From positions 1 through 12,995 of the forward strand of contig JAJZFQ010000288.1 in the NCBI GenBank assembly GCA_021805275.1: a stretch of 12,995 nucleotides of DNA. Direction: 5' to 3'. Shown piece by piece: positions 1 to 7,424 of this stretch. The first letter of the stretch is position 1, and each line of letters begins with the position of its first letter. A program made the position numbers and the translations under genes. The stretch is from Pseudomonadota bacterium (lineage in GTDB: Bacteria > Pseudomonadota > Gammaproteobacteria > Steroidobacterales > Steroidobacteraceae). The notes under the pieces were generated by a model. That model was not told where the DNA came from, searched no databases, and saw only the letters and a program-made list of their open reading frames with translations.

Positions 1-11
1 TGACGCACAAG

Positions 12-90
12 ACACTCCGTTTGCAGATCCCAAACGATGACGTGCCCGCACACGCTTGGCGTGCGAGCACCGATCCGCAACGTGGAGTGT
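12..90. repeat. Long imperfect inverted repeat (stem-loop) after the leftmost gene
   Basis: Outer arms 12-18 (ACACTCC) and 84-90 (GGAGTGT) pair perfectly. Pairing continues inward with 21-24/77-80, 26-29/72-75, 42-45/67-70 and a terminal hairpin 51-55/59-63 (CACGC, loop TTG, GCGTG). About 26 base pairs lie within 79 bases. It begins at the stop codon of the minus-strand gene ending at 90. On that strand it could act as a terminator or a 3' RNA-stabilising structure, but no T-run follows, so it is not a classical intrinsic terminator. Pairing was worked out by eye. Confidence 0.4.
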
Positions 91-509
91 TAGAGTCTCA
101 GACGGAGGGTCGAAAGATAGGTATCGCGCCCCGCCGAGGAGGCGGTGGCCGTGCGCGGGGGACCCTGCGGTGGCGGCCTTCGATGAGCCGCCACAGGAGA
201 GACAGCAGTCCATGCCGGCGCGGACGGAGCGACGGCATGCACATTTCGGATTTCAATCCCGCTGACTCGAGCAGCGGGTCCCGCCGGCACCCATCCACAA
301 GCGCTGGGCATCCCGCAGGAGACGCCGCGGGACAACGACGCACCACCACAGGGCATCGGCATTCGGTGACCCGTCATCGGGCAGCGCATCGGTACCGGAG
401 TTGGGGACAGCATCATGGGACACGCCCAGACCTGCTGGCCGTACCCGAGGGTCACCACTGCCAGCAGCAGGAGCGTGAGGTAATGCGAATGAAATCGCCG
501 AGCCATCAT
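90..509 (-). CDS. Small secreted Cys/Met-rich protein, probable periplasmic metal-binding protein
   Basis: A protein of 139 residues (138 if the second ATG at 506 is used; AAGG lies five bases before that ATG, which favours it). Residues 1-30 form a signal peptide: basic MARRFHSHY, then a hydrophobic LTLLLLAVVTL core and an Ala-Cys end. The mature part carries spaced Cys and Met residues (ACPMM, RCPMTGHRMPMPCGG, SCGMPSACG) and then a Pro-rich tail ending STLRLRL. This resembles short secreted proteins often found in copper clusters, but I cannot name a family with certainty. It lies 87 bases downstream of the Met-rich gene on the same strand and may be the last gene of the copper operon. A role in periplasmic copper binding is inferred from composition and context. 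The opposite-strand frame through this stretch has no recognisable features. Confidence 0.6.
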   Translation of the reverse strand: MMARRFHSHYLTLLLLAVVTLGYGQQVWACPMMLSPTPVPMRCPMTGHRMPMPCGGASLSRGVSCGMPSACGWVPAGPAARVSGIEIRNVHAVAPSAPAWTAVSPVAAHRRPPPQGPPRTATASSAGRDTYLSTLRLRL

Positions 510-596
510 GACCTTGTCATGCTAACGCTTTTGAGACTGAAACGCCACCGCCGAGAAGCCTGGGCATTCCGGGGATTGCTCATCTCCTGAGGGAAA

Positions 597-848
597 CTAC
601 CGCTGCGGGCCCTTCCCTTCCATAGGCATTCCCTGCATCGCCTGCATCTGCCCCATCATCTGCTCCATCATCAGTTGCATCATGTCGAGACGGTTCTGCA
701 TCTCGTCCCGCATCCGGTCGTGCATCCGCTGGCACTGCTGCGCGGAGGGTGCATTCCGATTGCCGCCCCCCATCATGCCGTGACCCATCATCCCGTGCCC
801 CATCGAGGGACCGCCCATCATCCCCCGAGGCATCATGCCAGACATCAT
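597..848 (-). CDS. Met-rich small protein, probably the C-terminal half of a split Met-rich copper protein
   Basis: An 83-residue protein with extreme Met content. A Gly/Met/His stretch (GHGMMGHGMMGGG) is followed by a helix-like section with Met every few residues (LDMMQLMMEQMMGQMQAMQGM) and one Cys near residue 39. It has no signal peptide of its own. Its ATG overlaps the stop of the upstream gene (ATGA, 845-848). One extra G in the G-run just before would fuse the two in frame. Periplasmic Met-rich proteins bind Cu(I) through Met thioethers; that role is inferred. As it stands, the product would be cytoplasmic unless ribosomes shift frame. See the paired entry at 845-1138. Confidence 0.55.
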   Translation of the reverse strand: MMSGMMPRGMMGGPSMGHGMMGHGMMGGGNRNAPSAQQCQRMHDRMRDEMQNRLDMMQLMMEQMMGQMQAMQGMPMEGKGPQR

Positions 849-1138
849 CCCCCGCCCATGGCGCGCATGGCCCGCATCTGCTCCATCATGGTGTGCATGT
901 GCTCGCGCAGCAGCGTCGCTCTGACCTCTGGACTCTTCGTCTCGCGGATACGCCGCATCTGCTCCTGCATGAGCTTCATCCGAGCTTCCACCTCATTGAG
1001 ATGCGTTGCGGCTATAGAGGTCCGTTCGGTTGCTTGAGCCGCCGGCGGTTGGGGTGAAGGGGGCGCGGCCTGCGCGGTCGCGATCGCGAACAGCGCCAGG
1101 GTAACGCCCGGTAGTGCCATTGAGAGTCTCGATTTCAC
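845..1138 (-). CDS. Secreted Met-rich helical protein, probable N-terminal half of a split copper-binding protein
   Basis: A GTG start at 1138 is chosen because GAGGAG lies about six bases upstream; the longer open frame above it runs through the methyltransferase gene in another frame and is not real. The product has 97 residues. A signal peptide (residues 1-21) ends at ATAQA before APPSPQPP, followed by a Pro/Ala linker. A charged helix (about residues 44-97: EARMKLMQEQMRRIRET, then REHMHTMMEQMRAMRAMGGG) carries regularly spaced Met. The stop falls right after GGG in a run of five G. In similar Met-rich secreted proteins I know, this helix continues into GMM repeats, which here are found in the next frame (597-848). 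The gene lies 35 bases below the methyltransferase in the same operon. A periplasmic copper-buffering role is inferred. Confidence 0.6.
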   Translation of the reverse strand: MKSRLSMALPGVTLALFAIATAQAAPPSPQPPAAQATERTSIAATHLNEVEARMKLMQEQMRRIRETKSPEVRATLLREHMHTMMEQMRAMRAMGGG

Positions 1139-1158
1139 TGGAGTCTCCTCGCTTGAAT
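1139..1158 (-). promoter_or_regulatory. Ribosome binding site deciding the GTG start at 1138
   Basis: On the minus strand the sequence before the GTG reads AAGCGAGGAGACTCCA. GAGGAG is a strong Shine-Dalgarno match at good spacing. It makes GTG 1138 a far better start than the internal ATG six codons later. Confidence 0.6.
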
Positions 1159-1173
1159 GACGCCGTGCACCGG

Positions 1174-1821
1174 TTAAGGCCCGGCCTCCTCGATGAGCCG
1201 GCGCCAACCGCCGCGCCCCGGGAAGAACATGGGCACTCGCCGCCGGTACTCCTCGTACCGCTCGCCGAATTTCGCGATCATATCCCGCTCTTCCCGATAC
1301 GCGAGCCGAGTGTAGACGAACACGATGATTGGAACCAACGTCACGGAAAAGACGGTCGGCCAATGAACGACGCCTTCGCCGAAGAGTCCCACGAAAAGCC
1401 CGGTGTACTGGGGGTGGCGCACGAGTCCGTAGAGGCGGTCGGATGCGAGTCTGCCCGCCTGGTGCGCGCGGTAGAGCTCGCGCCATCCCTCGATGAAGAG
1501 GCCAATGCCGAGAAAGAGCAGCACATACCCGATCAGCATGGAGATCATCATACCGGTATCGCCCATGCCGAGCGGCGTCGACCACAAGTTCGCGTTCAAG
1601 CCACGGCGGTCGAGATGCAAGAACCGCACGAGCAGATAGATCGTCAGCGGAAAGCCGTACATTTCCGCGTAGAGCGCGATGATGAACGCCTGGACCAAGC
1701 CCGCGCCGGCCCACTCGCGCCACCCCTTGGGAGCGAAATATCGATAGAAGACCCAGGAGGCGATCACGATCATCACGATCGCGAGACCCCACGCGCCCGA
1801 ATGTGCAATGTGCACGCTCAT
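1174..1821 (-). CDS. Isoprenylcysteine carboxyl methyltransferase-like membrane protein
   Basis: A 215-residue integral membrane protein of the ICMT/phospholipid methyltransferase superfamily. Hydrophobic segments lie near residues 12-28, 42-66 and 91-111, with a further hairpin after 140. The family signature is clear: RHPQYTG at 135-141, then EERDMIAKFGERYEEYRRRVPMFFP near the C-terminus, which forms the SAM-binding pocket in relatives. Start ATG 1821 overlaps the upstream stop (ATGA 1818-1821); a longer frame reaching 1965 adds sequence that reads as a shadow of the upstream gene. Bacteria with this enzyme usually have no prenylated proteins, so the substrate is unknown. Its place between a DUF5676-like gene and Met-rich proteins ties it to copper response. 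Confidence 0.8.
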   Translation of the reverse strand: MSVHIAHSGAWGLAIVMIVIASWVFYRYFAPKGWREWAGAGLVQAFIIALYAEMYGFPLTIYLLVRFLHLDRRGLNANLWSTPLGMGDTGMMISMLIGYVLLFLGIGLFIEGWRELYRAHQAGRLASDRLYGLVRHPQYTGLFVGLFGEGVVHWPTVFSVTLVPIIVFVYTRLAYREERDMIAKFGERYEEYRRRVPMFFPGRGGWRRLIEEAGP

Positions 1822-2084
1822 GGCTGACGACGGCCAAACAGAAACACGTTGTAGAGCGGCACCCAGATGAGCGCAATGAACCAGCCGTAGGCGTAGCTCT
1901 CGATCAACCCAAGGGCAAAGGACCCCCAGGTCAGCCAGTGGAAACCGGGCACGAGTCCGAGCCAAGTGTGATACATGGCATAGCGCGGGACGAGAAGGTC
2001 AAATGCCACGCACAGTGAGAAAGTAATCGCGAGAAACAGCCCCGTCGCCATCCCGGCCGCTTTGAGCGAGATGCCCGTTTTCAT
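1818..2084 (-). CDS. DUF5676-like small membrane protein
   Basis: An 88-residue protein with two clear membrane segments: about 10-32 (AAGMATGLFLAITFSLCVAFDLL) and about 52-82 (LTWGSFALGLIESYAYGWFIALIWVPLYNVFLF), joined by a loop with YHTWLGLVPGFHW. The pattern matches small membrane proteins I know as DUF5676, which recur next to heavy-metal ATPases and YHS proteins. The biochemical role is unknown. Both ends overlap neighbours by ATGA: 2081-2084 with the YHS gene upstream and 1818-1821 with the methyltransferase downstream. This suggests coupled translation and a fixed ratio of the three products. The family name is from memory and should be taken as likely rather than certain. Confidence 0.7.
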   Translation of the reverse strand: MKTGISLKAAGMATGLFLAITFSLCVAFDLLVPRYAMYHTWLGLVPGFHWLTWGSFALGLIESYAYGWFIALIWVPLYNVFLFGRRQP

Positions 2085-2440
2085 GGGGCCGACCTCTTCC
2101 CCGGTATCTCCGGCACTGCCTCCGTCGTCGCTCCAGCGCCGAGATACCGCTCCGGCTGTGCTTCGAATCTATCGAGGCAATCTCGCGAGCAGAAACGCAG
2201 CGTCTTGCTTCGATAGACGCTCGCGTAGCCGCTGGCCGGCTCGACCGCCATTCCGCACACGGGATCGACGCCCGCATCGAGAGCATGGTGGGTAGACGGG
2301 GTGACGGTCTGGTCACTGTTGTTGTCGCGCTGGTGAGTGTGGCCGCCATGGCCGCCGTGACCGACATGCGCTCCGCAGCCGAAGCGCATCATGACAAAGA
2401 ACAGCGCCCCAAAGAGCAAGAATGAAAGAAGGCCACTCAT
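2081..2440 (-). CDS. Membrane-anchored YHS-domain protein with His-rich linker
   Basis: A 119-residue protein. An N-terminal hydrophobic anchor (residues 3-20) is followed by a His/Gly-rich stretch (GHGGHGGHTH, about 27-36) that could bind metal. A YHS domain covers about residues 57-100: DPVCGM with C62, then FCSRDCLDRF with C84 and C88, and PERYL. YHS domains occur in heavy-metal ATPases and metal-binding proteins. The TRASH-like Cys trio here probably binds copper. It is the first gene of the minus-strand copper operon, starting at ATG 2440 with a weak AGGTG site upstream. The same domain type occurs in split form at the start of the divergent ATPase gene, which supports a shared metal substrate. 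Confidence 0.8.
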   Translation of the reverse strand: MSGLLSFLLFGALFFVMMRFGCGAHVGHGGHGGHTHQRDNNSDQTVTPSTHHALDAGVDPVCGMAVEPASGYASVYRSKTLRFCSRDCLDRFEAQPERYLGAGATTEAVPEIPGKRSAP

Positions 2441-2791
2441 GGCGCGACACCTGGCCCCGGCAGGAATTGTTACCCACTATGCGCCCTCAGCGCTTTGAAT
2501 CCATTACGTAGAAATCCTCATGTTCTCAGGGCCCCAACGCAATACGATTCGGCGGGAAGTTATTTGACCACGCTTCGCTATTGCCCACCCGGCGCGGCGC
2601 GAAGGGCGTATGTCAAAGAGTAGAGAACACGGCGGGCGACTGACCAGCCGCCGGCCTCAGCGGAACCATAGCTGGCATCGCCGGCCTGGCCGGAGAAACA
2701 AAGGCTCCGCGACGATGCAGGGAGCGCCTCAGGCGCGGGATCGCGCGACTGTCGGCGTCATCTACCAGGTCTCGGGAACACTGTGCGCGCC
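2441..2791. other. Intergenic region between the divergent copper units
   Basis: About 350 bases that must hold both divergent promoters. I see no convincing -35/-10 pair and no clear CueR-type operator. Visible structures are a perfect CCGGCC-T-GGCCGG palindrome at 2681-2693 and a small hairpin GCGCC-TCA-GGCGC at 2724-2736. A TTGACC at 2564-2569 is a possible -35 box on the plus strand but lacks a good -10. A 61-codon plus-strand open frame starting at 2610 has no recognisable domain. Confidence 0.4.
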
Positions 2792-3055
2792 ATGAATTCG
2801 CGTCACACGCACCGGCGAGGCGATAATTCGGCTCCGACGGAACCTCATACGGTGTCCGGGGAACTCGCCGCAGGGATGGGTGAGCGCGATCTGACGGATC
2901 CGGTGTGCGGGATGCGAGTCTCGCCGCACTCCCAGCACCACTGGCGCATGGGAGTCAGTCCTACTGCTCGTGTTCGAGCGGCTGTCTCGAGAAGTTCTGC
3001 GCGGCGCCCGACCGGTATCTCACTAATCATAGTCGATTGGGAGCCGAACCCGTGA
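2783..3055 (+). pseudogene. N-terminal fragment of the copper ATPase: first half of a YHS domain, out of frame
   Basis: This 90-codon frame (GTG 2783, or more likely ATG 2792) gives a His-containing leader and then [19 protein letters not shown], the first half of a YHS domain. After about 2950 it turns into meaningless sequence and stops at 3055. The second half of the domain ([20 protein letters not shown]) continues in the frame of the ATPase. Joining the two at the G-run 2950-2952 with one extra G gives a normal YHS domain with 20 residues between CGM and the next Cys. So this is the real 5' end of the ATPase gene, displaced by a one-base loss or by a sequencing error. It may also be read by frameshifting. 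Confidence 0.6.
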
Positions 3056-5277
3056 ACAAACCGATGCGCGAAGATGGCGGCCAGGCAACGGCGAGCCCGT
3101 CGGGACTGGCTGCCGAGTCCCGACTCGGAACGATCTACACCTGTCCCATGCATCCGGAGGTTCGCCGGAGCGCGCCGGGCAACTGCCCGATCTGCGGGAT
3201 GACGCTCGAACCGGTACAGCCGGCAAGTGTGACGGGTCAAAACCTCGAGCTGCGAGACATGACGCGGCGGTTCTGGATCGGTGCGGCACTCGCCGCCCCG
3301 ATGGTCCTCCTCGACATGACCACAGAGATCCCCGCGCTCGCGACGCATCGAGTGATCTCTCCCGTCCTGTCGATGTGGATTCAGTTCGCACTCGGGACCC
3401 CGGTGGTGATCTGGGCGGGATGGCCGCTGCTTCAGCGCGGGTGGGCCTCCGTGCGCCGCCGCTCGCTCAACATGTTCAGCCTCATCGCGCTCGGCGTCAG
3501 CGCCGCTTACCTCTACAGCCTCGTGGCGATCTTCGCACCGGGTCTCTTTCCGCGAGGACTACGCAGCGAGAACGGTCTCATTCCCGTGTACTTCGAAGCC
3601 GCCGCGGTCATCACAGTGCTCGTGCTCCTGGGGCAGGTGCTCGAGCTGCACGCGCGGGAAGCTACCGGTGGCGCCATTCGCTCCCTGCTCAATCTCGCGC
3701 CAAAATTCGCCCGCCGCATTCGCGACGGCAGGGCCGATGAGGAGATTCCCCTGGATGCCGTGCAGGTCGGCGACCGATTGCGGGTACGCCCCGGCGAAGC
3801 GGTTCCGGTGGACGGAGTGGTGCTCGAGGGCGTAAGCGCCGTCGATGAGTCGATGGTCACCGGCGAATCCATCCCGGTGGCCAAGGTCTCGGGGGCCAGG
3901 GTTATCGGCGGCACGATCAACGGGACCGGCACGCTGATCACGCGCGCCGAGCGCGTGGGCTCGGACACGATGCTCGCGCAAATCGTGCAGATGGTGACCG
4001 AAGCGCAGCGCAGCCGTGCGCCGATCCAGCGACTCGCCGACCGCGCCTCTTCGTGGTTTGTCCCTGCCGTGATTGTGATTGCCCTTGCCGCATTCCTCGC
4101 GTGGATGCTGCTTGGACCGCCGCCTCAGCTCGCCTACGCGCTGGTTGCGGCGGTATCGGTGCTCATCATTGCCTGCCCCTGCGCGCTCGGGCTCGCGACT
4201 CCCATGTCCGTCATGGTCGGTGTCGGCAAGGGTGCCGCGGCGGGCGTGCTGATCAAGAACGCCGAAGCGCTGGAGCGATTCGAGAAGATCGACACCCTCG
4301 TCGTGGATAAGACCGGAACACTGACCGAGGGCAAGCCGCGCGTGGTGGCCGTCGTGCCCGGGGAAGGATACGATGAGGCGGCGGTGCTCACCTTCGCAGC
4401 GAGCCTCGAGCGCTCGAGCGAGCATCCACTCGCCGCCGCCGTGGCCGCATCGGCGAACGAGAGGGGTATTGCACTGCAAAGCGTGGCCGGCTTTCGCTCG
4501 GAAACAGGCAAAGGCGTCATCGGGACTGTCAACGGTCACGCGGTCGCCGTGGGCAATGCCGCACTGCTCGATTCGCTCGGAATCCCCGGGGCGAGCCTCG
4601 ATACCCCGGCGGAGCGGTTGCGCAGCGAGGGGGCCACTGCCATGTTCGTTGCGATCGACGGCCAACCCGCGGGCGTCGTCGCCGTCGCCGATCCGGTGAA
4701 GCCGAGCACGCCCGCCGCACTCGAGGCGCTCAGGCACGAGGGCATCCGGATCGTGATGGTCACGGGGGATCATCGCGCCACGGCTGAAGCCGTCGCGCGC
4801 CGGCTCGGAATTACCGACATCGAGGCGCAGGTGTTGCCGGATCACAAGAATGCCATCGTGCAGCGCCTGCGCGGCGAAGGACGAGCGGTCGCCATGGCAG
4901 GCGACGGCATAAACGACGCGCCGGCCCTCGCCGCAGCTGAAGTCGGCATCGCCATGGGCACGGGGACCGATGTGGCCATGCAGAGCGCTGGTGTCACCCT
5001 CGTCAAGGGCGACCTGACAGGCATCGTGCGCGCCCGCGTGCTCAGCCGCGCCACCATGCGCAATATCCGCCAGAATCTCTTCCTCGCCTTCATCTACAAC
5101 GTGATCGGCATCCCGATCGCCGCCGGCGCACTGTATCCGGTTTTCGGACTGCTCTTGAGCCCCATGATCGCCGCGGCCGCCATGAGCCTGAGCTCGGTGT
5201 CCGTCATCGGCAACGCGCTGAGGCTGCGCATGATTCATCTCGAGACGGCGCACGGGGTCCCCGCTCGGGCGGGCTGA
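2905..5277 (+). CDS. copA: Copper-translocating P1B-type ATPase (CopA-like)
   Basis: An ATP-driven inner-membrane pump, most likely exporting Cu(I). Numbering from GTG 2905: second half of a YHS domain (about 20-39), a heavy-metal-binding domain with YTCPMHPEV and NCPICGM (about 78-108), TGES at 319-322, the membrane metal site CPC at 424-426, phosphorylated D468 in DKTG, HP at 507-508, TGD in the nucleotide domain, and GDGIND at 666-671. YN at 731-732 and MSLSS at 760-764 in the last helices mark the Cu(I) group P1B-1. No CXXC-type MXCXXC domain is present; the YHS plus YTCPMHPEV layout replaces it. The true start is unclear. The ancestral start lies near 2792 in another frame; a fallback GTG at 3052 (GTGA overlap with the fragment's stop, GGGAG about eight bases before) would give 741 residues with all catalytic parts. 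It is divergent from the YHS operon. Confidence 0.92.
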   Translation: MRDASLAALPAPLAHGSQSYCSCSSGCLEKFCAAPDRYLTNHSRLGAEPVNKPMREDGGQATASPSGLAAESRLGTIYTCPMHPEVRRSAPGNCPICGMTLEPVQPASVTGQNLELRDMTRRFWIGAALAAPMVLLDMTTEIPALATHRVISPVLSMWIQFALGTPVVIWAGWPLLQRGWASVRRRSLNMFSLIALGVSAAYLYSLVAIFAPGLFPRGLRSENGLIPVYFEAAAVITVLVLLGQVLELHAREATGGAIRSLLNLAPKFARRIRDGRADEEIPLDAVQVGDRLRVRPGEAVPVDGVVLEGVSAVDESMVTGESIPVAKVSGARVIGGTINGTGTLITRAERVGSDTMLAQIVQMVTEAQRSRAPIQRLADRASSWFVPAVIVIALAAFLAWMLLGPPPQLAYALVAAVSVLIIACPCALGLATPMSVMVGVGKGAAAGVLIKNAEALERFEKIDTLVVDKTGTLTEGKPRVVAVVPGEGYDEAAVLTFAASLERSSEHPLAAAVAASANERGIALQSVAGFRSETGKGVIGTVNGHAVAVGNAALLDSLGIPGASLDTPAERLRSEGATAMFVAIDGQPAGVVAVADPVKPSTPAALEALRHEGIRIVMVTGDHRATAEAVARRLGITDIEAQVLPDHKNAIVQRLRGEGRAVAMAGDGINDAPALAAAEVGIAMGTGTDVAMQSAGVTLVKGDLTGIVRARVLSRATMRNIRQNLFLAFIYNVIGIPIAAGALYPVFGLLLSPMIAAAAMSLSSVSVIGNALRLRMIHLETAHGVPARAG

Positions 5278-5438
5278 TCAGCGGCCGCCGCGGGAGTCCT
5301 GTGGCTGTTCATCTGCCTCAGGCTGTCTCGCATGCTCAAAGACGTGCGCGTCCCGTCCGGGTCTCCGCCGCCCGGTCTTGCAACCGGTCAATGTTGCTCG
5401 CGCGGCACTGATCGCCCTTCGGCACCGATTCACACTGA
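5278..5438. other. Short intergenic gap between convergent genes
   Basis: The ATPase gene and the methyltransferase gene converge here. Two small hairpins are visible: CCGGG/CCCGG at 5357-5361 and 5371-5375, and CCGGT-CTTGCA-ACCGG at 5372-5387. They overlap, so only one can form at a time. No T-run follows either, so a terminator is possible but not shown. Confidence 0.25.
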
Positions 5439-6176
5439 TCAACCGGCTGGCGATGGCTGTCTCACGGGAGGATCACCAGCCGCGAGGGCCTGCAGGGCCA
5501 CAAAGGCCGCTCCAAACGTCGTGACACGGCCGAGCCACGGATCGAACGGCGCGAGAACGCGCGCAAGGGTGCCGATGGGCGGGTAGTAGACCGCCCCGCG
5601 AATCACGGTGACGGAAAGTCCGGCGGATTCCGCGAGGGTGCGCAGCTCACCTGCCGTACGGAAGCGCGCCGCCTTCCAGGTCTCAGCACCCCGCCAGCCG
5701 CGTACGCGGCGAATCATCGCCCAGAAGCTACACCGCCCGAGCTCGCCGAGCACGAGACGTCCGCCCGGCCGCAGCACACGCGCCATTTCGCGCACGGCCC
5801 CGGATGCGTCAGCGAGGAAACAGAGCACCGTGGTCGCAACCACGATATCGAAACTCGCATCGGCAAAGGGAATCTGCTCGATGCGTCCCTCCACAAACGC
5901 TGCCTGGACATGCGCTCCCGCTGCCCGCATGCGAGCTGCCGCCAGCATGGCCGGATCAGGATCGAAACCCGTCGCGACCGCGCCACGCGCGGCCGCCGTG
6001 CAGACCAGCGCGCCGTCGCCGCAGCCAGCATCGAGGACACGGGCATTGCGGAGCTCTCCCATCAGCTCAAGAACGAGGCGCTGCTCGATCGCCTCGGTGA
6101 CCCGGCCGAGCAGAGTCGCGCGCCAAGCCTCGCAGGCTTTCGGACCGATCTGACCGGGGGCAATCGCCCCGCTCAT
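5439..6176 (-). CDS. Class I SAM-dependent methyltransferase, substrate unknown
   Basis: A 245-residue soluble protein with a Rossmann methyltransferase fold. Motif I is VLDAGCGDG (residues 47-55), followed by an acidic loop (FDPDPAMLAAAR), the IPFADASFDIVVATTVLCFL segment (motifs II-III) and REMARVLRPGGRLVLGELG. This is the Methyltransf_11 type of the UbiE/small-molecule group. Start ATG 6176 overlaps the stop of the cysteine desulfurase (ATGA 6173-6176), so translation is probably coupled; the much longer open frame upstream reads through the desulfurase gene in another frame and is not real. It is last in the sulfur operon. A thiol or sulfide acceptor is conceivable from context, but nothing in the sequence names the substrate. 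Confidence 0.82.
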   Translation of the reverse strand: MSGAIAPGQIGPKACEAWRATLLGRVTEAIEQRLVLELMGELRNARVLDAGCGDGALVCTAAARGAVATGFDPDPAMLAAARMRAAGAHVQAAFVEGRIEQIPFADASFDIVVATTVLCFLADASGAVREMARVLRPGGRLVLGELGRCSFWAMIRRVRGWRGAETWKAARFRTAGELRTLAESAGLSVTVIRGAVYYPPIGTLARVLAPFDPWLGRVTTFGAAFVALQALAAGDPPVRQPSPAG

Positions 6177-7297
6177 GCAAGCAGCCGACGCAATCGATCG
6201 ACGACTTGCTCGATCTCCTTCTCCGTCGTACCGCGCCCCAGGCTGAAGCGGATCGCACCCCTGCTGACTTCCGGGGCGATCCCCATGGCCTCGAGGACCG
6301 GCGACAACTCGGTCCGGCCAGCGTGGCATGCTGAGCCGGTTGATGCGGCGAGCTCCGGTAACCGAGCCAGGATTTCTGCCCCAACCTGTCCCGCGAACGA
6401 AACATTGAGCGTGTTCGGCAGGCGCTCGTGGACATGACCGTTGAGAGAGACGCGCTCGCCGAGCTCCACACGCAGGCGCTCCCAGAACAGGTCGCGCAAG
6501 CGTCGCGTCGCCGGCATGCCGAGCCCAGGCTGAGCAACCTCGCACGCCTCGCCAAGACCCGCCGCCAGGAGGGCGCTCTCGGTGCCGGCGCGCCGCCCGC
6601 CCTCATGTCCGGCGCCATGGATCAGGGGCTCCACGACAACTCCGCGGCGGATATAGAGGGCACCGATTCCCTTGGGTCCATAGAGCTTGTGGCCGGCAAT
6701 CGAGAGCAAATCGACGCCGAGCGCATCCACGTTCGTTGGTATCTTACCGGCGGATTGCGCGGCGTCGGTGTGCAAGGGTATTCCGTGCGCATGCGCGACC
6801 TTGGCGATCTCGGCGATCGGCTGGATCGTACCGACCTCGTTGTTGGCGTGCATAATGCTGATGAGGACAGTATCGCCGGTGATCACCTTGCGGATGTCGT
6901 CGGGGTCGACGCGACCGGTTCCGTCCACTGGTACGTAGGTCACCATCGCGCCTAGGCGCTCGAGAAACCGGCACGGCACGAGGATGGCCGGATGCTCGAT
7001 CCGCGAGGTGACGATGTGCGCGGGTCTATCGCGCCCGCGGAAGAACAAGCCCTTCAGCGCAAGGTTGTTCGCTTCACTCCCGCCGCTCGTGAAGACGATC
7101 TCCTCCGCGGCGCAACCGAGAAGCGCCGCGACTTGCGAGCGAGCCCGCTCGAGTGCAGCCTTTGCGGGCGCACCCGCCCAGTGAGCGCTCGATGGATTCC
7201 CGTAGGCGCTCTCGAGCAGCGGCCGCATGATCGCTGCCACCGCCGGAACAATAGGCGTACTCGCGTTGTAGTCGAGATAGATCGGCTGCATGGTCAA
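6173..7297 (-). CDS. Cysteine desulfurase (IscS/NifS family)
   Basis: A PLP enzyme that takes sulfur from cysteine as an enzyme-bound persulfide and leaves alanine. The start is TTG 7297 (AAGGTG eight bases upstream) or ATG 7291. Family marks are: LDYNASTP near the N-terminus, SGGSEANN, HANNEVGT, HTDAAQSAGK, the PLP lysine in SIAGHKLYGPKG (about residue 203), HEGGRRAGTE, and the persulfide Cys in STGSACHAG (about C324) on a long mobile loop of the IscS/NifS type. At 374 residues it is slightly shorter than IscS (about 400). No IscU, IscA or Fe-S assembly gene is nearby. It may therefore serve the sulfur relay of this operon rather than general Fe-S assembly, or supply persulfide to the rhodanese or DsrE protein. 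The latter is inference. Confidence 0.9.
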   Translation of the reverse strand: MTMQPIYLDYNASTPIVPAVAAIMRPLLESAYGNPSSAHWAGAPAKAALERARSQVAALLGCAAEEIVFTSGGSEANNLALKGLFFRGRDRPAHIVTSRIEHPAILVPCRFLERLGAMVTYVPVDGTGRVDPDDIRKVITGDTVLISIMHANNEVGTIQPIAEIAKVAHAHGIPLHTDAAQSAGKIPTNVDALGVDLLSIAGHKLYGPKGIGALYIRRGVVVEPLIHGAGHEGGRRAGTESALLAAGLGEACEVAQPGLGMPATRRLRDLFWERLRVELGERVSLNGHVHERLPNTLNVSFAGQVGAEILARLPELAASTGSACHAGRTELSPVLEAMGIAPEVSRGAIRFSLGRGTTEKEIEQVVDRLRRLLA

Positions 7298-7424
7298 AAT
7301 ACCAACACCTTGCCCCTCTTCGTCGGCACCATCGAGAACTCACTCAACCTACGGCGCGCGCTCGATTGGCGAGCATGGCGGCCTTCGATTCTGTGCTTCG
7401 GGTCGCTCGACATAGATAACGTCT

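Noticed and set aside
12..90. Integron attC site
   Set aside because: The ends lack the GTTRRRY and RYYYAAC core sites, and no integrase is in the window.
21..590. 189-codon plus-strand frame at the left edge
   Set aside because: Arg/His/Ser-rich shadow; the minus-strand frame has a signal peptide and patterned Cys/Met residues.
1114..1827. 237-codon plus-strand frame opposite the methyltransferase
   Set aside because: It is the antisense shadow of a gene with clear membrane segments and the RHPQYTG motif.
2610..2795. 61-codon plus-strand open frame upstream of the ATPase
   Set aside because: Arg-rich, no domain and no good ribosome site; probably chance in the divergent promoter region.
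3559..5253. 564-codon minus-strand open frame opposite the copper ATPase
   Set aside because: It is low-complexity His/Gly/Arg/Asp sequence with no domain, caused by GC-rich codon bias opposite a gene with all P-type ATPase motifs.
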